This document shows, one piece after another, positions 1 to 10,995 of a stretch of DNA of 64,000 bases (its first letter is position 1; each line of letters begins with the position of its first letter). The stretch is from contig NC_134013.1 of assembly GCF_040712315.1 (NCBI RefSeq), positions 77,630,001 to 77,694,000 of the forward strand, written 5' to 3'. Origin of the DNA: Castanea sativa. Lineage: Eukaryota > Streptophyta > Magnoliopsida > Fagales > Fagaceae. A program made the translations under genes and the position numbers. The notes under the pieces were generated by a model that was given only the letters and a program-made list of their open reading frames with translations, was not told the DNA's origin and searched no databases.

Positions 1-27
1 TACACTTCAGATGACTTGCCATAGAAC

Positions 28-345
28 TTAATAAGCTACAAATCGTCTATACAAAATAGTAAGTTTGAATCCTGAAACTGCAACACTGCAAGCTACCGTC
101 ATCCAAAGGACTTTCTCTTGCACAAAGTGGTAGTCTACTTTAATGTGCTTAGTATGGCATGTAAAATTTGGATTGGAGGCAATTGCTAGAGCTGAAACAT
201 TATCATGCCATAAGACAAGTGCATGATGCAAGAAAACCCCCAGACTTTAAGTAACACTTGATTCCAACTAAGCATAGCCGTTGAACTAGCTAAGCCCCTA
301 TATTTAGCTTCAATTCAGGAACAAGTAACAATATTATGTTTCTTA
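28..345 (-). pseudogene. Ty1/copia pol relic, RNase H end
   Basis: On the minus strand one frame gives a stretch reading EAKYRGLASSTAML and, after a frameshift, LVLWHDNVSALAIASNP followed by TKHIKVDYHFVQEKV. These are the conserved RNase H signatures of Ty1/copia polyproteins (EAEYRALA, LWCDN.SA..LA.NP, TKHIE.DYHF). The piece is only about 100 codons and is frameshifted, so it is dead. Its upstream half is not next to it: the matching copia sequence resumes at 24668, on the far side of a 24 kb gypsy insertion, and the junction is flanked by the same five bases. It belongs to the oldest layer of the nest. Confidence 0.85.
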
Positions 346-350
346 ACTTC
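346..350. repeat. Target site duplication ACTTC (left)
   Basis: ACTTC directly precedes the TGATGAG start of the left LTR and recurs at 24668-24672 directly after the CATCA end of the right LTR. A 5 bp duplication is normal for Ty3/gypsy integration. It shows that the whole of 351-24667 is one insertion later filled by younger elements. Confidence 0.9.
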
Positions 351-814
351 TGATGAGTAAGAAATTTATGACCGTCATTTAGCTAAGATCATCATTAACC
401 AAGAGAAGACGGTACGCATTTATTACGCTCATTGATGTCAAAGCGTAACGGATAGAGCAACGGTCATAGAGTGAGCTGTAAACTTTAGACAAAGATTTTG
501 TAACGCACTAGCCGTTGAGCATAAATGCAACTATTCATTACCCATTAAAGAGGCACACAACTATAAAAGAGAAGGCAACAGAAGTTAAAGGTACACACAA
601 ATACTCTAAAAAAATCACTCTCCAGACAATTCTCTCTAAAACCTTTCTCCCTTATTGACTTAAGCATCAGAGGCGGTTTGGCTAACACCACACCGGCGTG
701 TTACTCTTCCACCTAGTTCATTTTGCAGGTTTTCCTCCAACAGAGACAACCCCAATTACAGCTTCGTCCATCCACTACGACGAGGAGCTCAACTGTTGAT
801 TTCTTGCATAATCA
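351..814 (+). repeat. 5' LTR of element A
   Basis: 464 bp starting TGATGAGTAAG and ending TTGCATAATCA. The same sequence, with scattered differences, forms the right LTR at 22956-24667 once the 1.25 kb solo LTR inside that copy is removed. The ends conform to TG...CA. Confidence 0.9.
562..568 (+). promoter_or_regulatory. TATA box of element A LTR
   Basis: TATAAAA within ACTATAAAAGAG, about 250 bp before the LTR end, followed by a CT-rich leader. It is conserved in the 3' LTR (ACTATAAAAGAGAAG near 24420). This is the likely retroviral-type promoter; the transcription start is inferred. Confidence 0.6.
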
Positions 815-815
815 A

Positions 816-835
816 TTTAGCGCCATTTGTGGGAA
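816..835 (+). other. Primer binding site of element A
   Basis: TTTAGCGCCATTTGTGGGAA directly follows the LTR. It resembles the TGGCGCCG...GGGGA class of primer sites used by Tat and Athila elements, with mutations. The tRNA identity is not certain from sequence alone. Confidence 0.55.
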
Positions 836-891
836 ACATTAATCATTCAAGCCATCTTTCCCAATGAAAAAAGAGTTCCTCGAAGTACGAG

Positions 892-1811
892 ATGGAAACA
901 GAAATCGTACAACAGCTAGAAGCTCTGCAACAGCAACAAATCCAAGCCCTCTTGGCTAATGTGGAAGAGCTGACTTGCTAGAATGAAGAGCTGCGATAGA
1001 AAATGGAGTCCCAAAATGTAGAACGTCGGCAAACAAGTGAAAACCAAAATGAGGAAGAATCAAATTCCCAAGCAAATAGGTGAGATAGGACCTTCAACGA
1101 AGATTCCTCCAAGATGGAGAATGAGCTTCGCAACATGAGAAAGGAGATGAACGAATTAAAAAGCGCCATGAAGGACAAAACTGGGGAGAATTTAGATGGG
1201 ATGATTCGAAGGACAGTCTCCCCATTCACCACTAAAGTTCTGAATTGTCCCTTCCCACCAAAATTTCGTCAAATGACGGTTCCAAGGATCCCTTGGATCA
1301 CATTGAATTGTTTAAAACATTGATGCAGTTGCAGATGACCCTAGACAAGGTGATGTGCAGGGCATTCCCAACAACACTAAAAGGAGCAGCCAGGGTATGG
1401 TTTAGCAAGATACCTCTAGGAACTATTGCAGATTTTGAACAACTCAGCAAGAGTTTTGTTCATCATTTCATTGAGGGGCAGAGACATAAGAAACCAACTG
1501 GTCATCTTCTCAATGTTCAACAGGCAGAAGGAGAATCACTAAGGCAGTATGTAACCCGGTTCAATAAGAAGCTGTTGCAGGTAGACGAAGCTGAAGCTCA
1601 AGTCATCTTAACGACCTTCCAAGCAGGGTTGCTACCTAAGGATTTTTTCTTCTCCATCACCAAAAGCCCACAAAAAACAGTGGCAGAATTACTCCGAAAA
1701 GATAAGAAGTACATGAACACAGAAGACGTGGTGCTTGCAAAAGAATTGAAAGGAAAAAGGAAGAGAGATGAAGGAACCAACAACAACCACGATAAGAAGA
1801 AGGAGACATAA
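892..1811 (+). pseudogene. gag: gag of element A (Retrotrans_gag domain)
   Basis: Structural polyprotein of the Ty3/gypsy element. The first part (ATG at 892) is a glutamine-rich, coiled-coil-like N-terminus with early stops. After a frameshift near 1245-1300, one frame runs to 1811 with the retrotransposon gag core: GAARVWFSKIPLGTI, FEQLSKSFVHHFI, RHKKPTGHLLNVQQ, GESLRQYVTRFN and VILTTFQAGL. The C-terminus is lysine-rich. Gag would form the cytoplasmic particle that packages the element RNA. Several stops sit where CAG glutamine codons would fit, consistent with C-to-T decay. It lies just after the primer site and before protease. Confidence 0.85.
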
Positions 1812-1983
1812 AGTGTTGGGCAGACTATAGGGAAAAAGAAGGAGCTTCAAGATAGGAAGTCAAGGTTCACTAACTTTACTCCTCTAATAATGCCAATTAA
1901 GCAAGTCCTGATGCAGATAAAGGACGATCCTTCCCTACAGTTGCCTAAGCCAATCAATACTCCATCAGAGAGGAGATAAGAAC

Positions 1984-2990
1984 AAGTATCGTAGGTTCCG
2001 CCAGGACCACGGGCATCACACTGACAAGTGCAGACATTTGAAAGACCAGGTGGAAACTTTGATCCGGGAAGGGAAGCTACAGAAATATGTCAAGAAAATG
2101 GAGCCCTACAGATACCAACTGAAGGACGATAAAGACAGAAATCGAGAAGCAGGAGATAGCAAATCTCTTGCAGGGGAGATAAAGATGATTTTAGGAGGAT
2201 TAATGGCGGGCGGAACGCTGAAGTCCCTAAAAAAAGCCTATGGGAGAGAGATAGATAGTGTTAATTCACGGCTTCCTCCAGTGAAGATGCCAAGGAATGA
2301 CAAACCTGATGTCATTTTCTTAGAGAGAGACGGTCGCGACATTAGACAACCCCATGACGATCTGCTGGTAATCATACTCAGAGTAAAAGAATTCAATATC
2401 CATCGGGTACTTATTGACAATGGGAGCTCGGCAGATATCATCTATTTACCTGCGTTCCAGCAGATGAAAATGGACAAGAAAAATAGAAGGCCTTTCACCT
2501 CTCCTATGGTGAGCTTCAGGGGGGATGGCATTGTCACTCTGATCGTGATTGCAGGCACTTACCCAGCATAGGTCACCAAGGAAATTGATTTCCTCATAGT
2601 TGACTGCCCTTCAACATACAACATCATGTTAGGAAAACCTGCACTTAATAGGCTGAGAGCAACAACATCAACATATTTCTTGAATGTGAAATTTTCAATA
2701 GCCCATGGGATAGAAGAAATCATAGGAGATCAAGTTCTAGCAAGAGAGTGCTACCAAGCTACCTTAGCATTTGGGGAAAACCACATATGGGTGATCAATG
2801 AACCAGAGCCCATCCCCGAACTGTCAGAAACACCACAGGAGGTTGAGATTGTCCTAGGAGATTCAACGAGGGTATTGAAGATAGGATCAGCACTCCCAAC
2901 TCTGGATAAAGAGAAGATGGTTTCCTTCTTGAGGGCAAACCAAGACGTTTTTTCCTGGAAACACGAGGATGTGCCCGAAATTGATAGGAA
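1984..2990 (+). pseudogene. pol: pol of element A: zinc-knuckle remnant and aspartic protease
   Basis: A degenerate HTDKCRHL motif at about 2015-2045 is the end of the gag/pol linker. The frame from 2038 continues through a Tat-typical segment to the protease core LIDNGSSADIIY, with the active-site Asp at 2416-2418. An in-frame TAG at 2569-2571 breaks the frame where GTYPA is followed by VTKEIDF; a Gln codon is expected there. Reading resumes with FLIVDCPSTYNIMLGKPALN, the conserved C-terminal protease motif of these elements. The enzyme would cut the polyprotein. It is interrupted and so inactive. Confidence 0.82.
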
Positions 2991-4160
2991 GATCATACAC
3001 CATCGTCTCAACGTCAACCCAGAATGCAAACTTGTTCAGCAGAAGCGGAGAATATTTGCACCAGAGCGTAATAAAGCAGTAATTGAAGAAGTAGAGAAGC
3101 TACTAGAAACTGGTTTCATTAGGGAAGTCTTTTACCTAGATTGGCTAGAAAACGTGGTAATGGTGAAAAAGAGCAATAGCAAATGGAGAATGTGCGTTGA
3201 TTTCACAGACCTGAACAAGGCCTACCCCAATGGAGCAATGGAAAATGGAGAATGTGCGTTGATTTCCCTTTGCCAAGAATTGATCAACTAGTAGACTCAA
3301 CCACTGGACACAAGCTCTTAAGTTTCATAGACGCATTTTTAGGATACAGCCAAATCCTCATGGACAAAGAAGATTAAGAGAAAACCTCGTTCCTCACTAG
3401 CCACGGGTTGTACTGCTACAAAGTTATGCCCTTTGGATTGAGGAACGCAGGAGTCACATACCAAAGATTGGTGAACCGCATGTTCTCTCACCAAATTGGA
3501 AGGAATGTGGAAGAATATGTAGATGATATGCTGGTGAAAAGCAAGGACGAAGCCAACCACTTAGACGATCTGAAAGAAACCTTTTGCACATTACGTAAGT
3601 ACAATATGAAATTAAACCTTGCAAAGTGTGTTTTTGGTATTGCTTCAGGGAAATTCTTGGGATTCATGGTGTCTCAACGAGGCATAGAGGTAAATCCAGA
3701 CAAAGTAAAGGCAATAATTGAGCTCAAATCACCAAAAACGGTGAAAGAGGTTCAGAGCTTGACAAGAAAGGTTGCAGCTCTAAACAGATTTGTCTCTAGG
3801 GAAACAGATAAGTGCATACCATTTTTCAAGGTCTTGAAAAAGGCCTTTCAATGGACTGGCGAATGTGAAGAAGCCCTTGCAAAATTAAAAAAGTATCTAA
3901 TGAAGCCACCATTGCTAAGTCCCTTCGTGATAGGAGAAGAACTGTACATCTACTTAGCAGTGTCTAACACTGTAGTAAGTTTGGCATTGATCAGAGAAGA
4001 AGAAAATGTCCAGAAGCTGGTCTACTATACCAGCCAGGCATTCCAGGGAGCAGAGGCAAATTGCCGAAGGATGGAAAAGATAGATTTCGCATTGGTGGTC
4101 GCCTCCAAGAAGCTCCGTCCTTACTTCCAAGCACACTCCATTGTCGTCATGACAGACTAA
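2991..4160 (+). pseudogene. pol: pol of element A: reverse transcriptase
   Basis: RT palm and fingers are recognisable: KLVQQKRRIFAPERN, LLETGFIREV, WRMCVDFTDLNKAYP, KLLSFIDAFLGYSQI, KVMPFGLRNAGVTYQRLVN and the catalytic YVDDM at 3516-3530. The thumb and connection region follow (KFLGFMVSQRGIEVNPDK, SLTRKVAALNRFVS). Defects: a 62-base local duplication at 3181-3266 shifts the frame; TAA replaces a Gln codon in the KED-EKTSF motif near 3376; TAA replaces Gln at 4158-4160 in the conserved TDQP motif. Catalytic residues are intact but the protein cannot be made whole. Confidence 0.88.
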
Positions 4161-4613
4161 CCAATAAGAAAAACGATGAACAAGATAGATGCAGCAGGAC
4201 GACTCATCCAATGGGCAATCGAACTGAGCCAATTAGACATCAAATATCAGCCTCGAGTAGCAATCAAAGCCCAAGTACTGGCGGACTTCATTGCAGAATT
4301 CACCTACCCTTACAAGGAAGAAGAACTCCCTATGGAAACATGGACAGTCCAAATCGATGGGCCTGCCACAAAGAAAGTAGGAGGAGCGAGAGTAGTGCTC
4401 ATATCTCTAGAAAAAGAAACATTGAAGTATGCAGTTAGACTGCAATTCTCTGCAACGAATAATGAGGCTAAGTATGAAGCATTGCTAACAGGATTAAGTC
4501 TAGAAAAAGCTCTCGGAGCAAAGAATCTTATCATCCAAGCTGATTCTCAGCTCATAATTGGACAGGCAAAGGAGATTATAAAGCCAATGAAGAAAGAATG
4601 CAGAAGTACCTGA
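4161..4613 (+). pseudogene. pol: pol of element A: RNase H
   Basis: The frame from 4176 reads through QWAIELSQLDIKYQPR and VLADFIAEF, the standard Tat linker, into an RNase H fold with the acidic residues visible: IDG, NNEAKYEALLTGL and IQADSQLIIGQ. The domain removes the RNA strand after first-strand synthesis. The frame stops at 4611-4613, and related sequence continues in another frame toward integrase. Confidence 0.8.
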
Positions 4614-6035
4614 AGCTCGTCCAACAACTCTTGCAGCATTTGACAGCCTAGACTTTGTGCAAATCCTTCGGGCCAAAAATGCAGAAGCTGACTTCCCAGC
4701 CAGATTGGCCTCGTCGAACGACTACAATGTGCCCTTCGAGCTCTATATAGAGATCAGGGGGCAACCAAGCATAGAAGGTGAGCAAGTTCTGAAGATAAAA
4801 GAGCAAGACAAATGGATGACTCCCATCGCCCGTTATTTGAAAGAAGGATCGCTCACAGAAGATAAAACGGAGGCAAGGAAGATATAAGTCAGAGTAGCCT
4901 GCTTCATCATTATTGATGATATACTGTACAGACGAGGTTATTCACTCCCATACTTAAGATGTGCTAACTCAAAAGAAGTAAATTATGTGCTCCGCGAGAT
5001 ACATGTTATGGAAATCATGCCGAAGCAAGGTCTTTAATAGGAAAGACACTCAGAGCAGGATACTATTGGCCGACTTTACAGAAGGACGCACACGACCTCG
5101 TTAGAGCATGCAATAAGTGTCAACACTTTGCAAATGTCCAGACGAGAACATGAGAGACGATGACACCCATATCTTCGCCATGGCCCTTCACCCAATGGGG
5201 TATTGACATTATGGGCCCATTCCCTTTAAGGAAGGAGCAACTCAAATTTCTGATTGTTGCAGTTGATTACTTCACAAAATGAGTAGAAGCAGAACTGGTA
5301 GCAACGATAACAGAGGCTAAAATCACCAGCTTTGTGTGGAAAAACAACATCTGTAGGTTTGGAGTCCCACACGTCATAATATCAAACAATGGAAAACAGT
5401 TTGACAATCCCAAGTTTCAAAAATTTTTCCAAGACTTAGGAATCAAGAATCACTACTCTTCTCCAAGACATACTCAAGCTAATAGTCAGATAGAAGTGAC
5501 GAACAGAAGCTTGCTCAAAATTATCAAAACTCGGCTTGAAGGTGCAAAGGGGGCATGGTCTGAAGAACTACCAAATGTCCTTTGGGCATACAGGATGACC
5601 ACAAGAGTTCCAACAGGAGAAACGTCATTCAAACTGACATTTGTTACTGAGGTCATCATACAAGTGGAAGTGGGACTGACGAGCCTCCGAGTCAAGACTT
5701 ATGAAGGTTAGAAGAACCAACAAGAGCTTAACAGCAACTTAGATTTGATTGATGAAGTCAGGGAGGAGGCCATGAAGCAAATGGCCAAACACAAGGAAGC
5801 AATGGCCAGATACTACACAGAAAGGTCAAGGTAAGAATGTTCAACATAGGAGACCTCGTCCTTAGGAAAACGTCATAGGCAACAAAGGATCCATCCCAAG
5901 GAAAACTGGGACCAGCCTAGGAAGGCCCCTACAAAGTAATCAGTCACTCTAGAGAAGGCTCCTACTACTTAAAATCTTTAGACGGCCTAAAACTGCCTTT
6001 ACCATGGAACATAGAACATTTGAAGAAGTACTACT
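4614..6035 (+). pseudogene. pol: pol of element A: integrase
   Basis: Integrase inserts the cDNA copy. The N-terminal zinc region is broken by stops near 4890-5150, but CNKCQHFAN is visible. The catalytic core reads WGIDIMGPFP, VAVDYFTK (first Asp at 5265-5267), ISNNGKQF and QIEVTNRSLLK (Glu at 5493-5495). The second catalytic Asp is replaced by Asn at 5385-5387 (GAC to AAC). TGA at 5280-5282 replaces the Trp of FTKW. The C-terminus ends near 6035 with GPYKVI and LPWNIEHLKKYY in shifted frames. Inactive. Confidence 0.85.
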
Positions 6036-6349
6036 AGTAAGCAATCTTTTATATTTCAAGTTGCCCAATCTTCATCTCAATATGTTCGTCGGTTATTACT
6101 TTCGTCATTCATAGATCAATAATACACAAAGAGCATTATCCACGCGTATTTATCTATAATTATTTGTATATTATTTACCATCAAAAGCATGTGTAATATT
6201 TAGGAGATCATTCTTAAGAGATGTCCCAAGTTCTCCGTCATTATCACTCCAAATCAAGAGTTATTTATACACAGCCAAAATCGTCATAGCCATCAAAATT
6301 GTTAATGTACAACTACCAAAGTCGACTAAATCAAAAGTTGTTTAAACAC
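6036..6349 (+). other. Spacer after pol in element A
   Basis: Non-coding stretch between the integrase end and the inserted family E element. I see no gene in it. By position it is the start of the region that, in the intact element, separated pol from the antisense ORF. Confidence 0.6.
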
Positions 6350-7351
6350 TGTTAGGACATATGTAAATCATGTTAGGAACATATGTCAATATTTTATGAA
6401 ATTGGCTAATCCTTTGACAAAACGCATTTTACTTGTAATTGGGTAGATTTAGGATGTGTTTAATGCTTCAAGAAACAAGGTTTCAAGTTCAAGTGTTATA
6501 GCCACGCAAGTCTGTCCAAGAATCAAGTGAATAAGTGCTATTCATTAAAGCTCGACAACCAGTATCTATCAAGGCTTAAAAAGCTGTTTTAGCCTAAGGC
6601 TTGACAGCCACTTGATAGATAGGGTATCTGTCGAGATTTATGAAAAACAGATTTCAAGTTCTAATTTTATGCCAATTTGTGAATGTATGTTTGGGCTTTC
6701 TTTTCTCACAACCCTAAACATATATAAGGATTATTTTAAGGGCTGTCACAGAAAGCACAACTGCACAAGTGTGGAACAAAGTGTTGTTCATGCAAATTAT
6801 GATCGGAAACCTAGTTTGCCCTAGTTCATCTTGAAGAAGCTGTTGTGTTTGTACACCGTAAGGTTTTGTGACCAAGCAACTTTGTGATTTTTATCTTGTG
6901 ATGAACTAAAAAACTTTGTAGCCAACATCCTTCTCAAGTTCTTGATCAAGTCACGTACTAGGATCCACGCATTTTTTGGTTAGTCATGTACTGGGAGCCG
7001 TGCAATACAAGGAGAGATTGTCACTACAGAACAAGTCGAATTGGGTATTGGGGTAAGGGTTCAACTGTAGGTTGGTATAAGGTACTAGGATTCCTTTACT
7101 TGTAGCCACTTGTTGTGATAATAGTAAATTCTCGAGAGTGGCGACCTTAAAATCACTCGGTGGAGTTTTTGCCTCGGAGGTCTTCCCCATTCGTAAACAA
7201 ATCACTGTGTCAACTTTATTTTTTGCTGTATTATATTTTAGTTGGTGATTTGTTTGTGCTTTCACATACATTGCATGTTAATTTGATTAATTACTAAGCT
7301 TAGGTAATTAATCAATTAATTCATCACAAGGGGTCAATACATTTTTGGCCT
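6350..7351 (+). repeat. 5' LTR of E1
   Basis: About 1.0 kb, TGTTAGGACATATG to GGTCAATACATTTTTGGCCT. It aligns with 41836-42841 and 48670-49674. The terminal TATCA of the family is altered here. A TATA box, TATATAAGG, lies at 6721-6729 with a CTATCGAG-type array upstream. Confidence 0.82.
6721..6729 (+). promoter_or_regulatory. TATA box of E1 5' LTR
   Basis: TATATAAGG after ACCCTAAACA, conserved in the other E LTRs (10021, 16374, about 49031). It lies downstream of TCTATCAAGG/TCGACAG words in U3. Confidence 0.6.
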
Positions 7352-7388
7352 GTCGACACCTGTTGATCTGTCGAGAATCAAGAGCTTT

Positions 7389-7397
7389 TATATATAG
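7389..7397 (+). promoter_or_regulatory. Internal TATA-like site of E1
   Basis: TATATATAG just downstream of the CTGTCGAG array and about 540 bp upstream of the second-gene ATG. The same position in E2 has TATATAAAGG (46373). It suggests the internal gene has its own promoter. Confidence 0.5.
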
Positions 7398-7534
7398 GAT
7401 CCACGCAATTCCAGTTTTATTTCTCCTCGATCTCTCTCGATCCTTTCTGACCTCTCACCTTCCCAAGCACCTTTCTCTCACTCTAAACTCCTTCCCAAGA
7501 GTTTTTAAGCCTAAAGATCATCTTCTTTCATCTG

Positions 7535-7922
7535 GTATGATCTTTTTCACTCATTCTATCATGCATTTCATGTTTTCTGACCTAACTTTTGGCATTTTTG
7601 AAAAATTTTGGGGTTTTTCAAAATTGATGAAGTTTTTGTGAAATTTTTGGGATGGATCATGTTTAAGTGTTTTTAAATCATCTTGTATTGCATCACATTT
7701 GCATTATAACAATGTTTCATGCATTTTAGATGTGTGTTTACTTTGTTGCAAACTTGTGTGTTGGTAGGTTTGGATTGGGCTGAGCCCATGATGCTTTTAA
7801 ATTTGCATGTCACATGTTCATGCATTTCCATGCATGCGTACCTTCATTTCTTTATATTCTTATATTAATCTGTGTTGGTGCTTTTCTATGTGTCTATCTT
7901 TCTTTCTCCTTCTTACAATTAG
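7535..7922 (+). other. Predicted 5' UTR intron of the E1 second gene
   Basis: Donor TCTG/GTATGATC at 7535 and acceptor CTTACAATTAG at 7922, eight bases before the ATG at 7930. The intron is T-rich. The E2 copy has donor CTCTG/GTAAGATTC at 46518 and acceptor CTTCTTTTAG at 46901, nearly the same length (384 versus 388). Conserved sites at both ends support a real intron. Confidence 0.55.
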
Positions 7923-7929
7923 TTGCTTT

Positions 7930-9090
7930 ATGGCACCTAAACAGAAATCTACTCCGTCCCAGAACCTTTTTCATTCCGGGGCATCTTCTTCTGATTTTAC
8001 CCCCTCTCATATTCGGTTCCGTGATGATAAAGCTCGCAAGGACTTTTTGGAGAACTTTTCTAGACGAGGCATTCATTCAGAACGCCAAGCCATTTTATCG
8101 AACTTCTTCGACACTTACCTTCCCACTGTCATTCATAGTTAGGGTTGGGAGTCACTGTGTGGTGTCCTAGTCATTTGTCCATCCGTGATCATTTAGGAGT
8201 TCTACTCCAACATGCACGGATTTGATTATTCAGTACCTCTCTTTATTACTTGCATTCGAGATAGCGCATTGTGGTTACTCCGGATATTGTATCCGAGGTG
8301 CTCCACGTCCCGAGGGTAGCGTATCCTGACTACCCCAGCTGTGGTCGTCTTAAGATTGTGTCTAAAGACGAGCTCATGTCTTCTTTTTGTGAGCAATCTT
8401 CTGATTGGGGTGATCGTCAGTACACCCCTTGCTTGGCGTTTGCTAAAGGTCCGAGGTTTCTTAATATAGTGATGACTTTTGTTTTGCATCCTCTGTCTCA
8501 CTAGAACTCTATCACAGAGCCCCGTGCTCGATTTTTGCTATCCCTCTTAGAGAATAACTCTATTGACTTCCCCTCTCACTTCATTCTATTCCTCATAGAT
8601 GTCTATAAGGATATGACGACCCGTAATAAGCTCATTTTTCCTTCAGCTATCACACGGATTATTCACCATTTTTCAATCTCCTATCCCCAGTCGGGCCACT
8701 TCTCAGTTATGCGTGCCATAGACGCCGCTACCATTAAACGGAGTGAGTCGCAGCTTCTATTGAGGTGGACCGAGAAAGTAATTCCTCTAGCTTCTACAGC
8801 TCCATCCACCTCCGCTCCTTCTTCTTTTGTGGGTGGGGTGACTCTTGAGGACATTATGGCACAGCTTGTGTGATGGATGCTCACCTTGACACACTCAGTG
8901 ATGAGTTTTGTCAAGTGAACACCCATGTTGGTCGTATCGCACGACGACAGGCTATTATGGGTGGCTTCATTGTTGCTTCCTCTCCATCTCCACCAACTTT
9001 AGAGGATGAGAGTGATGATAGCTCCGACAATGATGATGCTGATGAGGACAATGGTGCTAGCTCACCCAGTGATGATGAGATGTCTACTTG
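7930..9090 (+). pseudogene. E1 second gene, plant transposon protein-like
   Basis: Begins MAPKQKSTPSQNLF, a basic, serine-rich head, then RKDFLENFSRRGIHSERQAI. The middle matches the E2 copy (GWESLCGV, EFYSNMHGFDYSVP, DIVSEVLHVPRV, PSAITRI, IDAATIKRSESQL), a pattern like the putative plant transposon protein domain found in many plant elements. The C-terminus is acidic (DDSSDNDDADEDN, ending at 9090). Stops at 8140 and near 8192, a frameshift near 8265, and a stop at about 8872 break it. Molecular function is unknown; a DNA- or particle-associated role is only a guess. Confidence 0.7.
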
Positions 9091-9097
9091 ATACTCG

Positions 9098-9190
9098 TGA
9101 CAAAAAAGGGGAGTAGTTTTGGATATGAGAGTAGTCATACTCATAGGGGGAGAGTTAGTATAGGAGATTTTTGTTAGGGGGAGTGTCTAT
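9098..9190 (+). promoter_or_regulatory. Cluster of purine tracts in E1
   Basis: AAAAAAGGGGAGTAG, ATAGGGGGAGAG and TTAGGGGGAGTG follow the second gene. They resemble the true polypurine tract CAAAGGGGGAGAT at 9637-9649 and may be secondary second-strand primers. The same cluster follows the gene in E2 (48106-48190) and exists in B (14105-14220). Confidence 0.5.
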
Positions 9191-9636
9191 ATTTTTGGAG
9201 GGATGTAGTGAGGAATTATGTATCTTTTTCTTTTCTTTTAGATACATTGTTCATGTACCTTTGGTCTTGTGACGACTTTGTGATAGCAAACCTTGTCCTT
9301 ATTGATGATATATATACATTTGAGGTTGTTATTACAGTTCTTTCACCTATCTCTACATATGTTGTTTCTTTTCTCTCTTTATGCATATACTTCTTATATG
9401 TTGTATGCAATCTTTTATTTTTGTCTCACACTAAGATGCTTTGATGAGTTTTGTTTAAAGTATTTCAGAAATACAGGTTGTCAAAGTTTTCCTTGCCATG
9501 AACTCTCTTCTTGCAAATTTTTTCAAGAGTTTGTGTTTGGATAAATTTTATTGTATTCAGCAAGTGAATATGAGTTGAGTGATTTATGACTTCTCTCATA
9601 TGTTCATTTGTTTGTTGTGGTTTTGTCACGGATTGC

Positions 9637-9649
9637 CAAAGGGGGAGAT
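9637..9649 (+). other. Polypurine tract of E1
   Basis: CAAAGGGGGAGAT directly before the TGTTAGG start of the 3' LTR. Primer for plus-strand DNA synthesis. Confidence 0.75.
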
Positions 9650-10450
9650 TGTTAGGACATATGTGAATTATGTTAAGAACATATGTCAATATTTTATGTA
9701 ATTGGCTAATCCTTTGACAAAACGAAATTTACTTGTAATTGGGTAAATTTAGGATGTGTTTAATGCTTCAAGAAACAATGTTTCAAGTTCAAATGTTACA
9801 GCCATGCAAGTCTGTCCAAGAATCAAGTGAAGAATTGTTGTTTATTAAAGCTCGACAGCTAGTATCTATCAAGGCTTAAAAAGTTGTTTTAGCCCGAGGC
9901 TCGACAGTTGCTCGATAGATAGGGTATTTGTCGATATTTATGAAAAACAGATTTTAAGTTTTGATTTCATGCCAATTTGTGAATGTATGTTTGGACTTTC
10001 TTTTCTCACAACCCTAAACATATATAAGGATTATTTTAAGGGCCGTCATAGAGAGCACAATTGCACAAGTGTGGAGCAAAGTGTTGTTCATGCAAATTGT
10101 GACCGGAAACCTAGTTTGCCCTAGTTCATCTTGAAGAAGCTGCTGTTTTTGTACACCGTATGGTTTTATGACTAAGCAACTTCGTGATCTTCATCGTGTG
10201 ATGAACGGAAGAACTTTGCATCCAACATCTTTCTCAAGTTGGTGATCAAGTTGCGTACTAGGATCCGCGCATCTATTGGTTAGTCACGTACTGGGAGCTG
10301 TGCAATACAAGGAGAGATTGTCGCTACAGAACAAGTCCAATTGGGTATTTGGGTAAGGGTTCAACTGTAGGTTGGTATAAGGTACTGGGATTCCTTTACT
10401 TGTAACCGCTTGTTGTGATGATAGTGAATTCGGGAGTGATGACCTTAAAA
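9650..10450 (+). repeat. 3' LTR of E1, truncated
   Basis: About 800 bp of a 1.0 kb LTR. It ends at GACCTTAAAA and joins directly to element A sequence (CAAGTATATTACACATC). The missing part corresponds to the end of the E2 LTR. Confidence 0.82.
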
Positions 10451-10995
10451 CAAGTATATTACACATCATCGTCACCAACAAAAAGCAAATAAAAAACAAC
10501 AAGAATAGACGAGAAAGATGCACTTGACATAGGAATTCTCCAACTATGAAAAGACTTGGGGGCATCATCCAGGTCCTCACCAGGGATGAACTCCCAACCA
10601 TTTCTATATACAAAAAAGAAATTTGGTTTTCAATTTTGGAGGGAAGAGGGATAGTCAAGTATTAACTTAGAAGCCCTATCCCATGGCTTAAATTCATAGT
10701 ATCTAGGATCTTTGGACTTTCTTAGACGGTAAAAATGAAGAAATTCATCTTTCTTGATGACCTCCCCGTCATTGGCAGACATCCACCCCACCAAACAAGA
10801 AATGACGATCCGCCAAGAATTAGACACTAACTGTGCCGGAGCAAGATGCAAGTACGCAAAAAGTTCCCTAATAAAAGGGTGAACAAGAAGACGAAGACCA
10901 CTAGTGAAATCCGCCTCGTAGAAACAGACTTCATCAACATAAGAGTGACAGGCCCTATCTTCGTCACTCGGAATCTTGATCTTAACTGAGTCAAG
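10451..10995 (-). pseudogene. Antisense extra ORF of element A, C-terminal half, copy 1
   Basis: On the minus strand it reads KIKIPSDEDRACHSY, VCFYEADFTSGLRL, VHPFIRELFAYLHLAPAQL, SNSWRIVISCLVGWM and YYEFKPWD. This matches the putative gypsy-type transposon domain (Transposase_28) of Tat-lineage extra ORFs. A TGA near 10632 replaces a Trp codon that is intact in copy 2. The exon appears to end near 10527 at a possible splice donor (AAGTGCATC). Its N-terminal half is absent here because B0 sits at the break; that half is kept once, at 22264-22632. Role in the element is unknown. Confidence 0.78.

Larger units (their letters stand above)
6350..10450 (+). mobile_element. Family E non-autonomous LTR element, truncated copy E1
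   Basis: Starts TGTTAGGACATATG and shares LTRs and internal sequence with the complete copy at 41836-49674. The 5' LTR (6350-about 7351) runs directly into the internal array, so the primer site and gag are deleted. The second gene (7930-9090) and purine tracts are present. The 3' LTR (9650-10450) lacks its last ~200 bp, with the break at GACCTTAAAA, after which element A sequence resumes. The same broken junction recurs at 16805, showing that the truncation preceded the tandem duplication. Confidence 0.82.

Noticed and set aside
7807..8170. Start of the E1 second gene upstream at 7807
   Set aside because: That stretch is intron-like T-rich sequence before the conserved acceptor; MAPK at 7930 is shared with E2.
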